Positions 10,682 through 20,150 are shown, numbered from the stretch's first letter. The stretch is DNA of 64,000 bases from Lucinisca nassula (GCA_963580285.1 OY757013.1:155547900-155611899); one strand, 5' to 3'. The notes: a model not told the origin generated them from the letters alone. Numbers and translations are program-made.

Positions 10682-11343
10682 TAACTACCCAAGTGAGATC
10701 GAACGTCGCGCCACCGAGAACGGCTATAATTATATAGCTTCTTAAGCTTGTGTTGGGAGTATTTTGGCATCAGGGTGCAGTTTCGCATGTGGGGATTGAC
10801 CTTTGTATAATAATATAATTGCACGGTCAATAATGTCATGGCTGCTCATAGAAATTGTGAAATATGGATATATTTTGCCAATGTGTGCTTGTTTGCCGAG
10901 TATCTGTCCCAATGAATTGGAATACGAAACTGACACTCCGGCGGTCTGGCAGCTCTGAAAGGCGATGGTACTGCTGGATATCTGTATTCAAGAAGGTCGC
11001 TTCGACACTTAAAAGTGACTGTTTTTTTTTTTCAAACAGGATTCCCGAAAACTGGTTGCGGAAAACTTTCTATTTATGTCTTTGCATGTGACTGACTGTA
11101 TAGGGCATTTCAACAGATGCAAAGTACTGGTGGTTTGGAAGTTGTACACGGTGTGCCAAAGTGAGGTGGAGTCATGCTTTTTTGTGTGGAAAAAATAGTG
11201 GGCACATGTTGGGTTAATTTAATAATGCTGCTGCAAGCCCATGCAAATACAGAAGTGTTTTATTCAATTCGGCATTCTGTTGCTATCCCTTTTTCGAGGA
11301 GTTGTCGAAAAAGATCCAAAAACCTATAGCCTACTTGTGCGCT
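10682..11343. other. Unassigned interval with a diverged repeat of 8.35-8.46 kb
   Basis: 10745-10880 ('ggcatcagggtgcagtttcg' ... 'gctgctcatagaaattgtg') resembles 8350-8460 ('ggcatcaggggtcagtttcg' ... 'gttgctcatcgaaattgtg'). The rest is unassigned and no coding motif is seen. Confidence 0.45.
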
Positions 11344-11802
11344 TATAGGGAGCTTACCACTAAATATTTTCCATAGGCGACAATAGTAACCTTTTACATG
11401 GTCCCACAAAAACTACACATACAAAACTTTTCAAACCTTACTTATTTATAGAGCCATCCTAGCTCAACAAATTGATGAGAAAAAATCCACATGTTGCCCG
11501 TCTCCTTTTCAAGTTATGGTCCGCCATGTTTGTTTACATGCAGATTCGCAGTGAATACAAGCCGGCTTTTTAACGGAGAGGTGACACTGTAAAATCAGCA
11601 ACAATTTCTTTGAGCTTGCAGATGTAATTAAAAAACACACATCATTTTATTTCCTTATAATTGTCCTTTTCTCACATTGAAATGAAACATGGGATATTTA
11701 TCCAATGGAAGCCTGTCTGGTATTTAGACTGCAACTAAAAGCTCTGTCACAAAGTAATAAAAGCCAGAACCCCCCCCAATATTTAGTGCAAAGCTACCTA
11801 TA
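11344..11802. repeat. Long direct repeat, copy 1 (A of A-B-A)
   Basis: 459 bp nearly identical to 12721-13176. It starts TATAGGGAGCTTACCACTAA and ends GCAAAGCTACCTATA, so the tips are short imperfect inverted repeats (TATAGG-G/T-AGCTT). It could be a TIR transposon present twice, or a terminal direct repeat of a larger unit. No TG...CA ends or primer-binding site were seen, which argues against an LTR. Confidence 0.8.
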
Positions 11803-12720
11803 CCAAACCCTTATTGTCTTTATGATCCACCAAAAGCATTGTCAAATAGAAATTTAGATCATATCTAATAATTTATGTATGCATAATAAATGTTCAGTAA
11901 CAAAGAATCTTTGAAGTTTGCGAAAAAGTTATCGCTTTCAGATGCTACAATGAAAGCCGAACAAACCATATTTTGTGAAAAAGCGCAAAGTTTACCTCTT
12001 TCTGGAATGGAACCCAGACACCAGCTTGCATCAGTGGTTCTTCTCCTATGTCTTTGGAACACTTCAATCCTAAAAAGCACTAAATTATGCCTTAATAGCA
12101 TACCAACTGGCATTTATGGCTGATTTCACACCTATACCCCCTATTTTATGTAAAATGGCATTTTGAGGATATTTTGATGAGAAAACTTTGATAAAAATGA
12201 TTATAAATGCCTTAATACCATGAGAAATAGTGAATATATATCTTTTCAGATCCTTTAACATGAATCTAATCAATTAGAACCAATGAGAAATAGATGAGAA
12301 AACTTATTGCCATTTGCAGCAGAGATAATTTTGAAAATTTCCTTTGGCTAGAGACCAAGGCCAAAAACCATGTAACCTTACTGTTATAATCCAGATGGAG
12401 TAGATTCTCTCTCTTGTGTACCTGGTTATACACTTACTATAATATTTTTTTCCAAAACAAACCCAATAACAACTGATTAACATGGCTTTAAAGTAACAAC
12501 CCCCCCCCCCACATGCACAGATCAGAAGCAAAAACTGATGAAATACACCCAGTTAGACCTAAATTACCACTAACCTTACACTTTTTTTACAGTTCCTATG
12601 GCAAACCACATGCCAGGAATATCCATTTTATGATACAGAATTGGATAGACCCTACCAATGTGTGAAAATATGATGTAATGACTGAAGACTGGAGTGTGGG
12701 ACTGATTTTTTGACTTTTGG
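11803..12720. other. Spacer between the 0.46-kb direct repeats (B of A-B-A)
   Basis: About 918 bp with no recognisable protein. It begins 'taccaaaccc' and ends 'gacttttggta', giving TACCAAA/TTTGGTA inverted tips that adjoin the repeats. It includes a run of 11 C at 12500-12510. Confidence 0.5.
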
Positions 12721-13176
12721 TATAGGGAGCTTACCACTAAATATTTTCCATAGGCGACAATAGTAACCTTTTACATGCTCCCACAAAAACTACACATACA
12801 AAACTTTTCAAACCTTACTTATTTATAGAGCCATCCTAGCTCAACAAATTGATGAGAAAAAATCCACATGTTGCTTGTCTCCTTTTCAAGTTATGGTCCG
12901 CCATGTTTGTTTACATGCAGATTCGCAGTGAATACAAGCCGGCTTTTTAACGGAGAGGTGACACTGTAAAATCAGCAACAATTTCTTTGAGCTTGCAGAT
13001 ATAATTAAAAAACACACATCATTTTATTTCCTTATAATTGTCCTTTTCTCACATTGAAATGAAACATGGGATATTTATCCAATGGAAGCCTGTCTGGTAT
13101 TTAGACTGCAACTAAAAGCTCTGTCCCAAAGTGATAAAAGCCAGTACCCCCCAATATTTAGTGCAAAGCTACCTTT
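12721..13176. repeat. Long direct repeat, copy 2 (A of A-B-A)
   Basis: Second direct copy, with only scattered substitutions relative to 11344-11802 and slightly diverged at its right tip ('acctttac'). Confidence 0.8.
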
Positions 13177-13252
13177 ACGACTTACTGTACCTTGATGCAC
13201 GATATCTGTTACGCACAGTCCCGTGTATTAACCGTGTATAACCTGTAAAACT

Positions 13253-14216
13253 TTTATGCCCCGCCATTCGAAGAATGATGGAATGGCATATAGCGTTGCC
13301 TGTCCGTCCATCCGTTCGTTCGTCAGTTCGTTCGTCCGTCCGAAACTTAAAACGCAGTCAATAACTTTCTTATTTCTGGATGGATTTTGAAATTGCTTTG
13401 TAGAAATGTTAACCATCATAAGACGATGTGTCACGTGCAAAAACCCAAGTCCCTACCTCAAAGGTCAAGGTCATACTTAGAGGTCAAAGGTCAAAAAGGG
13501 TCCGAAACTTAAACATGGTCAACAACTTTCTTTGTTCTAGATGGATTTTGAAATAACTTGGCAGAAATATTAACCATCATAAAACGATGAGTCATGCACA
13601 AAACCCATATCCATACCTCAAAGGTCAAGGTGATAGTTAGAGGTCAAAGGTAAAAATTAGTGTCAAAAACTTAAACATTGCCAATAACTTTCTTATTTCT
13701 GAATGGATTTTGAAATTACTAGGCAGAACTGTTAGCCATCATAAATCAATCTTCCACATACGAAACCAAGGTCCTTACATCCAAGGTCAAGGTCATACTT
13801 AAAGGTCAAATATTAAAAAAAGATCCAAATCTTAAACACAGTCAGTATTTCTTGGTGGATTTTGAAATTACTTGACAGAAATGTTAACCTTCATGAGACG
13901 ATATGTCGTACCCAAGAACTAGGTTGGTACCTCCAAGTCAGACGTAAAAGGTAAAGAAAAATGTTTTTGTTTTTTTGTGTGTGTCCGGGTATTCTGAATA
14001 GATTTGGAAATTACTTGGTACAAATGCTAACAATCATGAGTCAGTGTGTCATACGCAAGACCAGGTTGGCACATCCAAGGTCAAGGTCATACTTACAGGT
14101 CAAAGGTAAAGAAAAAGTGTTGTTTTTTTTTTTACTTGTGTCCGCTCAATATCTTTGTTGTTCATGGATGGCTTTTTCAGGCGGGGGCATCCGTGTCCTA
14201 TGGCTGCATTTCTAGT
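13253..14216. mobile_element. PRL element 2 (pearl/HINE-like)
   Basis: Left tip TTATGCCCCGCC followed by hairpin GCCATTC...GAATGGC (13262-13286), then a GTCCGTCC/GTTCGTTC microsatellite (13301-13342). About five tandem monomers of about 160 bp follow. The right tip is GGCGGGGGCATCCGTGTCC, ending 'gcatttCTAG' (CTAG at 14212-14215). The ATGCCCC..GCC / GGC..GGGGCAT tips are inverted. A terminal CTAG is a Helitron-like hallmark. It encodes nothing, and the Helentron relationship is inference. Confidence 0.7.
13340..14115. repeat. ~160-bp tandem array rich in AGGTCA half-sites
   Basis: Monomers share 'tggattttgaaat', 'ttaaccatcataa' and 'caaggtcaaggtcatactta'. The first monomer contains AGGTCAAAGGTCA at 13481-13493, an AGGTCA pair spaced by one base. 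Related forms occur at 13641, 13795 and 14095. Confidence 0.85.
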
Positions 14217-14247
14217 TTTAAAATTTAATTTCATCAGAAAAAGTATG

Positions 14248-14527
14248 CATCACGTGAACAAGTCCGTGAAATGAAGACCCCCCTATACCCCACTTTATAT
14301 AGAGAAAACTGGGGTTTAAGGGGATAAACATTATTTTTCTTATTTTTACTCCAAGACATAGGTTGTGGGTACTCGTTAGAACCGCCTCATTGAGGCGGTT
14401 CTAACGAGCACACACAACCTATGTTTTGAGCATTTATAGGAAAAATATCAAGGATTTTCATCAGAAAAGTAGCCATTTTTGAGATGTGAGAAATGCACTA
14501 TGTCGAACGGGTGTGTTATCGTAATGA
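14248..14527. repeat. HpM hairpin MITE, best-preserved full-length copy
   Basis: Left end 'catcacgtgaacaagtccgt', arm 'actggggtttaaggggataa', central palindrome of 34-base arms around 'CCTCATTGAGG' with two mismatches (about 14361-14428), right end 'cgaacgggtgtgttatcgta'. A useful reference copy of the family. Confidence 0.9.
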
Positions 14528-14784
14528 TAGTAGAGGTAGATATCAAAAGTTCTTATTATGTGTCACCAGAGATTCGTTTTGATTTAGATTATTTTCTCGG
14601 CGATTAATGCTGGGTGCACTTTTTAAATAGAGATTTGCATTTTTGGAAGTGCTGTGTAATAGCTGTCATAGACGAAGCATCGAAGAGCAAGTCTGCGGAC
14701 ACTAATGGCACAACAGCTTGTGAAAGATTGGTTTTAGCATTAGATTGCCTTGTGGAAGACTGGTTGTCTTGTGGAAGGTGAGCA

Positions 14785-15150
14785 TCCCTATTAGAGGACA
14801 TTGGTGGAAGACGAACTACCCTATTAGAGGACCTTGTGGAAGACGAGCTACACCCTATTAAAGGACCTTGTGGAAGACGAGTTACCCTATTAGAGGGCCT
14901 TGTAGAAGACGAGCTACCCTATTAGAGAACCTTGTGAAAGACGAGCTACCAAATTGAAGGACATTGTGGAAGACGAGCTACCCTATCAAAGGGCCTTGTG
15001 GAAGACGAGCTACCCTATTAGAGGGCCTTGTTGAAGACGAGCTATCCTATTAGAGGGGGTTTTACCAAACGACTTACCCTATTAGAGGGTCTTGTGGAAA
15101 ATTGGTTTTACCATACGAGCTACCCTATTTGAGGGCCTTGTGGAAGATTG
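14785..15150. repeat. ~35-bp minisatellite
   Basis: About ten units of the form 'ccctattagagggccttgtg' plus 'gaagacgagcta', diverged and with small indels. Later units carry 'ttggttttacca' insertions. The overlapping minus-strand frame at 14604-14801 is not supported as a gene. Confidence 0.88.
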
Positions 15151-15186
15151 GTTTGATATATATATGACCTTACTGACTTACTTTAG

Positions 15187-15335
15187 AAGCCTCCGTTGTG
15201 TAGTGGTTACGCTACTCGCCTTGTAAACCAGGGGTCGCAGCATCGATCCCAGGCGTGTCCAGACTTTCGGATGAGTCTATAAACAGAGGTCCCGTCTCCG
15301 TAGTTGTTGGTGGATCGTAAAACTCAAACACTCAC
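15187..15335 (+). repeat. SINE-C: tRNA-headed SINE
   Basis: Head with A-box-like 'gttgtgtagtggttacgcta' and a diverged B box 'gcagcatcgatccca'. Body 'gtccagactttcggatgagt' and 'gttgttggtggatcgtaaaa', then a CACT-type tail. An inverted, interrupted copy lies at 32129-32610 and a fragment at 41700-41775. Confidence 0.75.
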
Positions 15336-15337
15336 TC

Positions 15338-15378
<41 letters not shown>

Positions 15379-15430
15379 TACTTACTTACTTACTTACTTT
15401 AATTACTTAATTACTTTACTTACTTACTAA
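15336..15430. repeat. (ACTT)n microsatellite grown from the SINE-C tail
   Basis: The SINE tail 'caaacactcactcacttact' passes without a break into about 90 bp of ACTT repeats with a few interruptions. Confidence 0.92.
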
Positions 15431-15729
15431 TTTATCCGGTAACAGGTTTTGAGGCACAACTTCCAAAATCTGGCGCCTAAAACACTGTTACTCTCGATGG
15501 CTTAGACGCTGCCCGTCTAATGATGATCAGCGGGGCACGGGTTCGATACTTGCCAGATCGTCAACTTTTCTTACTCGGAGATTTATCATTCCCTCCATCC
15601 CGCTGATTCAAAAGGGCGATTCTCAGCTTCGGGCAAACGAACGTGCCCTGTACTGCTAAACAACAAAACAGGAAAGTACTGACTATGCATTCAACTCCAA
15701 ATCAAACAAGTAGACAAAATGAAACACTA
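15431..15729. other. Unassigned interval
   Basis: No gene. 'ctgcccgtctaatgatgatc' with 'cacgggttcgatacttgcc' resembles a decayed tRNA-type SINE head with a B box, but the body is not matched elsewhere in the window. Confidence 0.35.
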
Positions 15730-15935
15730 AGATGAAATGACTTCTCTAGCCCTACCGTCCAAGCAATCCACTATGGTTTATACGCAGGGACGGCCCGACT
15801 CGCAACACTGCCTGGCTTGCTTAGACCTTCTAAGCGGTTTACCAGTACTCATTTGTGGTCAGTTTTAGCTCTGCGTTGAAGCACCATGCAGCCCAATCTA
15901 TTTTCTAGGCCCCGATAGGCGCGGGGGTAAGTGGG
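15730..15935 (-). repeat. SINE-A fragment, diverged
   Basis: In plus orientation it shows 'gatgaaatgacttctctagc', 'agcggtttaccagtactcat' and 'agctctgcgttgaagcacca', the reverse of the SINE-A body. The 3' tail is missing. Confidence 0.7.
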
Positions 15936-15949
15936 GGCGTAGCTCGCGT

Positions 15950-16105
15950 CGAGGCGGTTCTAACGAATTAACACTATCTATGTTTTGAGCATAAATATGA
16001 ACAATATTAAAAAAACCACTTATGTTTTTATGGTGTGGGTGGGGGTGGGGATTAAAACAAATAAGCGCATTTTCTGAATGACTCGTGTATTTACGGGATG
16101 CGTCA
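15950..16105. repeat. HpM MITE, partial
   Basis: Half of the central palindrome ('gtcgaggcggttctaacga') is followed by 'tatctatgttttgagcataa' and a decayed right arm. Confidence 0.55.
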
Positions 16106-16138
16106 TCTCGGTATATGAAAAAGAAATCTCTCGGGCCT

Positions 16139-16364
16139 TCGTGGCCTAGTGGTTAAGAGCGATGACTTTTGATCATTAGGTCATTCACCGCTGTGATTCG
16201 AGCCTCGCTCGGGTAACAAGTGAGGCACCAAGTTCTGCAACGGAAGGTCAAGTGGTTTTTCTCCGGGTACTCCGGTTTTCGCCCACTTCTGATTAACGAT
16301 CGGCTCGATATGAGTGAAATAATCTTGAAAGGGCCGTAACCTCCCCCCCCCCCCAACAAAAAAA
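16139..16364 (+). repeat. SINE-T copy
   Basis: Head 'gtggcctagtggttaagagc' and B box 'gattcgagcc', with the same body as 10181-10405 and a C/A-rich tail. Flanking 'aaatctc' on both sides is a probable 7-bp duplication. Confidence 0.85.
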
Positions 16365-16382
16365 AATCTCCCTTATCAACAT

Positions 16383-16665
16383 GGTTCTCATTACGTTAAC
16401 ACATCCGTGTGATATAGTGATTTATTAATACCCCAAAAGGGAAATTTAATGATGAAAATTTTTGACATTTTTTCTTATTTATACTCCAAACATAGATTTT
16501 GGGTGCTCGTTAGAACCACCTTATTGAGGCGGTTCTAACGAGTACCCACAACCTATGTCTTGGAGCAGAAATAAGAAAAATGGTGTTTACCCTCGTAAAC
16601 ACCAGTTTTCTTCATATAAAGTGTGGTTTAGGGGGTCTTTATTTCACGGACTTGTTCGCGTGAGG
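16383..16665. repeat. HpM hairpin MITE, reverse orientation
   Basis: Left end 'cattacgttaacacatccgt', central palindrome 'GAACCACCTTATTGAGGCGGTTC', right arm 'ctcgtaaacaccagttttct' ending 'cacggacttgttcgcgtga'. It is the reverse complement of the 14248-14527 arrangement. Confidence 0.85.
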
Positions 16666-16834
16666 CCACTCTTACAGGAATAAAAAAATGCTCATGTGGA
16701 GGTGAAAATTTCTTTCCTTTAAGACCAGACCCCTTGTTTGACGAGGAAAGTGTTCAGAAGATCATAAATGCTGTCTCCCTTGATAAAATCAAGAAACCAT
16801 GCCACGTGTATTCAATCACCTTATGAAGTGTGAG

Positions 16835-17319
16835 CTAAGGGGAATGGGAATACTTTCAGGGGAGGCAACTCCTGCAAAAGTATTTTCGTCTCCCATGTCA
16901 ATAGGGATCAACTCTAAAAGGAAAGAATCTGCTACTGAAGAGCAAATTCTTGCCTTTAAGTTGTTTTTTTTTTTTTTGTTGTTGTTGTTGTTGTTTCAAG
17001 ATTATTTCACTCGTGTCGAGCCGATCGTTAATCTGAGGTGGGCGAAAACCGGAGTACCCGAAGAAAAACCACCTGACCTTCCGTTGCAGGACTTGGCGTC
17101 TCACATGTTACCCGAGCCAGGCTCGAACCCACAGCGGTGAGAGACCTTATGATTAAGAGATAGCGCTCTTATCCACTAGGCCGCGGAGGCCTGCTTCCTT
17201 CAAGTATAGACCCTTTTGTAGTGCAACAGGGCTTATAGAAAAGCGAACAAGAAGCCCCGAAAGTTGTCTCCTTTTGATCATTTGTTGAAAAGTCTGCCAG
17301 GCGTTCCCATTCCCCTTAA
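16835..17319. repeat. TTAA-G MITE (copy 2), interrupted by SINE-T
   Basis: Left tip CTAAGGGGAATGGGAATAC, right tip GGCGTTCCCATTCCCCTTAA. Without the SINE-T at 16961-17190 the element is about 255 bp, like the uninterrupted copies. Confidence 0.85.
16961..17190 (-). repeat. SINE-T copy nested in TTAA-G MITE
   Basis: Reverse complement of SINE-T: T-rich tail at 16961-17005, 'cttccgttgcaggacttggc', 'ggctcgaaccc' (B box) and 'ccactaggccgcggaggcc' (A-box region). It is bounded by 'cctttaag' and 'ccttcaag', a duplication with one mismatch taken from the MITE. Confidence 0.88.
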
Positions 17320-17504
17320 GACATTAGGCAGAAATTTGCAAAAGCTTGACCAGGTTTATTTTGTGCTTACGGACTATATGCGTCTTCTATTTTTTCTTTC
17401 TTTCTTTATTTCTTTATTGTTTTATCTATATATTTATTTATTTTATTTTATTTTTGAGGGAGTGTGGAGTTGATTGTTCATCAATCTGGTCTCGTGTACT
17501 AGGA

Positions 17505-17580
17505 ACCTGCTAAACAGTGTAGACCCGGATAAATGCCGCGTTCTACAGAACACGAAGTCTGCTCAGGGTCTGTATTGCAT
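17505..17580. repeat. Degenerate TTTGC palindrome
   Basis: 'taaacagtgtagacccggat', 'gccgcgttctacagaacac' and 'ggtctgtattgcatgc' form a diverged copy of the family. Confidence 0.5.
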
Positions 17581-17932
17581 GCTTATTCGAGGGATGTTCG
17601 AAAATAATTGCTTATTGTCCTCTAGCTTGATATCCACGTGGGGCACGATCTAAACCAATACATACTTGTATAGGGCTATTCAATATCTACACAATGGTGT
17701 ATTAATGTACATGGTATACTAAGTGTAAGACATAAAAATTGCCTTTTGAATGCACGCCGTCATTGACCACTGCAATTAAATGGCTGGTAGAAACGCCGAC
17801 TAAAACAGATGAAATACGGGCTTACATCAAAGCTTGCTCAAAATTGGGATTTCTTTGAAGAAGCTTATGACGGAAATTTCTACTGCTTTTGGACCTTCTT
17901 GTGTGTCTTATGACATGCAGTTGGGTGGTGAA

Positions 17933-18237
17933 TTGTTTGTTTGATTTGAGGTTAAACGTCCCCGTCAACACTGTAAAGGTCATTGTGGAGACCTTGCTTA
18001 CAATTGTGTGGGACTTTTACCCGACATTGAGATGAAATGACCTCTCAAGCCCTGTCATCCAATGAAACCAATAGGGTTTATTAGCATGGACGGTCCGTCT
18101 CGCACCGCGGTTCCTGGACAGGCTTAGATCCTCTAAGCGGTTTACCAGTACTACTGTGCGGGCCAGATTCAGCTCTGCGTGGAAGCATCATGCAGCCCAT
18201 ATATTTCTTCAAGCCCCTATGGGCGGGGGCGTAGTTC
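17933..18237 (-). repeat. SINE-A copy inserted in the mariner, 9-bp TSD
   Basis: Reverse orientation, 305 bp. GGTGGTGAA at 17924-17932 is repeated at 18238-18246, fixing both ends. It postdates the mariner. Confidence 0.92.
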
Positions 18238-18299
18238 GGTGGTGAAAAAAGAAATTTGAGTATGGTGTAGAGTCCATAAAAAACGCACCGAAATCAGGT

Positions 18300-19162
18300 A
18301 GGCCACAATCTGCATCTCATAAAGAAATCGTTTCCAAAATAAAGGACAACATCGAAGGAGCTGCCAGATTTACAGTTCGTGATATTGCAAGAAAGGTATA
18401 GGCATATCACCATCAACGGTTCCTCTTATTTTTAAGAAGCATTTGAAAGTCAGAAAGATTTCTGCTAGATGGAGGCTACATCTGTTGACTGACGAGCAAA
18501 AGATGCAACGGGTTAAAGTGGCCAAAAGCTGCTTCAAATGCTTCAAAAATAGACAAAAAGCCATTTGACAATGTCGTCACAGGTGCTGAAACCTAGGTCC
18601 ATTATTTTGAGCCAGTCAGAAAGGTTAGCAATAAGATCTGGGCCACTAAACACAGCAAACGCCCAATAATTTGCCAAACTTTCTTTGAGTACAAAGAAGG
18701 TTTTGTATGCAATCTTCTTCTCTGGTGAAGGAGTCGCAATAAAAGTGCCGGTGAAAAAGGGCAAAAGCATCACCGAAAAGCACCACTAAGACGTAGTACT
18801 GAAGAAACTGAAAAAGAATTATCAGAAACGACACACTGCCACTGGTTTTAAACTTGTCCGTCTTCTACATGACAATGCAACAGCTCATACCTCCGCAAGA
18901 GATACGGCGTTTTTGAAAACAGAAAAAGTAACTATGTTACCTCACCCCACGTATTCCCCAAACCTTGTCCCATGTGATTTCCGAAATTGAAATCATTCCT
19001 TGCTGGGCGGAAATACCAGTCCCGACAGGCACTTGGATCTGCAATTCATTAGTACCTTATTACTGTGCCCAAATCGGCGTACAGTGATGCCGTAAAGAAA
19101 TGGATACATCGGATGAAACTTTGCATTTCGAGCCACGGGGAGTACTTCAAGGGCATGAAATG
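18300..19162 (+). pseudogene. mariner transposase relic
   Basis: The coding remnant of the mariner above, readable only in pieces. The helix-turn-helix region (about 18360-18460), a form of the WVPHEL linker motif, the TGDETW block with D to A, the HDNA block and the C-terminal WIRRLKLCIS/GEYFEGMK tail appear in order but in shifting frames. A family protein is about 345 residues; this copy cannot make one. Its intact C-terminal Trp is useful for reading the stop in the second mariner at 62.6-63.7 kb. Confidence 0.8.
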
Positions 19163-19289
19163 AACACTTTTTGGGCTAACATGAAATTTGAATTCTCCAG
19201 ATAGAAATAAACAGTTCTTTTCGAACATCCCTCGTAGTACAGGAATTTAAAACTTTAACGACACGTTCTCAGTCCATTTCTTAATCTAC

Positions 19290-19378
19290 TCTCCGAGTCC
19301 CACAATATTGGAAGCAACGTCTCCAAAATGACCTCTACAGTGTTGACGGGGACGTTAACCTCAACTCAACCAACCAAC
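19290..19378 (+). repeat. SINE-A 3' fragment
   Basis: 'gagtcccacaatattggaag', 'cgtctccaaaatgacc' and 'gttgacggggacgttaacct' are the 3' domain only, followed by a CAACC-type tail. Confidence 0.75.
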
Positions 19379-19699
19379 AACTCTCAAAGACGACCCGCCG
19401 CTGCTGTCAGCCTGTTAGTCCTTTTATCAAATTACCTTGCCGCCCTTGATGACTGATATAAATCTCAGTATCATGATCTGTCTAGCGTGTTACTTGATGA
19501 AGAACCTTGTTTTCGTTGATCGAATTTCATCCTGATTCGATAACAACTGTCTTCCCCAAGAAAACATTTGCATGCAAATATGCACTTTAAAACAGATGAG
19601 CACGCGCAGCCATTGCCATTACACCACCGTTGTCGTTTCATCAGCCTGTTGTTGACCTGTTCCGCCTTCTTTCTTTCTTTCTTTTTCTTATTTTAATCT
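19379..19699. other. Unassigned interval
   Basis: About 320 bases with no recognised repeat or gene apart from a CTTT-rich stretch near 19670-19690. Confidence 0.4.
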
Positions 19700-20097
19700 T
19701 TAACCCTTGTCCAGCTGAATATTCAAATACGATACACCCACTACTGACTATCAACCAATCAGATTACCTGATGCGAAATATTGCAACAAATTCATGCACT
19801 GAATGACAAACAATGAAGACGCCATCTGGTTTGGATCTACATTGTTTCAAAGATAAGACATATCCGGGCTCAGCAAGACAAAGGTTAACCCTTCTCTTGC
19901 TGTTCATGACAACCCCTATATTTGCAAACAGTGTAGATCCAGATCAGATGGCTTCTGAAGAAGTCATCTGATCAGGATCTACACTGTTTGGCATTCAGTT
20001 TATGAATTTGTAGCAATAAATTACATCAAGTAATTTGATTGGTTGATAGACAGAAATGGGTGTGGCTTAAATGAATACTCAGCAAGATAAGGGTTAA
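19700..20097. repeat. TTAA-C MITE (piggyBac-like) with long inverted arms
   Basis: Bounded by TTAA at 19700-19703 and 20094-20097. The tips TTAACCCTTGTCCAGCTGA and TTAACCCTTATCTTGCTGAG (read inward) are inverted, and homology extends past 'tatcaaccaatcagatta' about 70 bp inward. A second TTAACCC lies at 19886. The right half contains a palindrome, GCAAACAGTGTAGATCCAGA with its complement, at 19921-19993. TTAA plus CCC ends is the piggyBac signature. Confidence 0.82.
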
Positions 20098-20150
20098 TAA
20101 ATGTGACTCTTGTTGTTCAAGTGATTTTTATTCACCAATAATGTGAAACC

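Larger units (their letters stand above)
17588..19236 (+). mobile_element. Inactive mariner element with TIRs
   Basis: 17-bp perfect inverted ends: CGAGGGATGTTCGAAAA at 17588-17604 and its complement at 19220-19236. A TA target base pair follows the right end; the left flank reads TT. Between them is a heavily mutated mariner transposase. Recognisable pieces are 'RWRLHLLTDEQK' (about 18468), 'VTGAETxVHYFEP' (about 18573), 'RLLHDNA' (about 18860) and 'WIHRMKLCISSHGEYFKGMK' at 19101-19160. Stops and frameshifts are frequent, and the first catalytic Asp of the usual GDETW is Ala. A SINE-A sits inside. Confidence 0.88.

Noticed and set aside
11344..13176. LTR retrotransposon
   Set aside because: The direct repeats lack TG...CA ends, and no tRNA primer site, polypurine tract or gag/pol similarity is visible in the 0.92-kb interior.
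14785..15150. CRISPR-like regular repeats
   Set aside because: Contiguous diverged 35-bp units with no spacers; a minisatellite.
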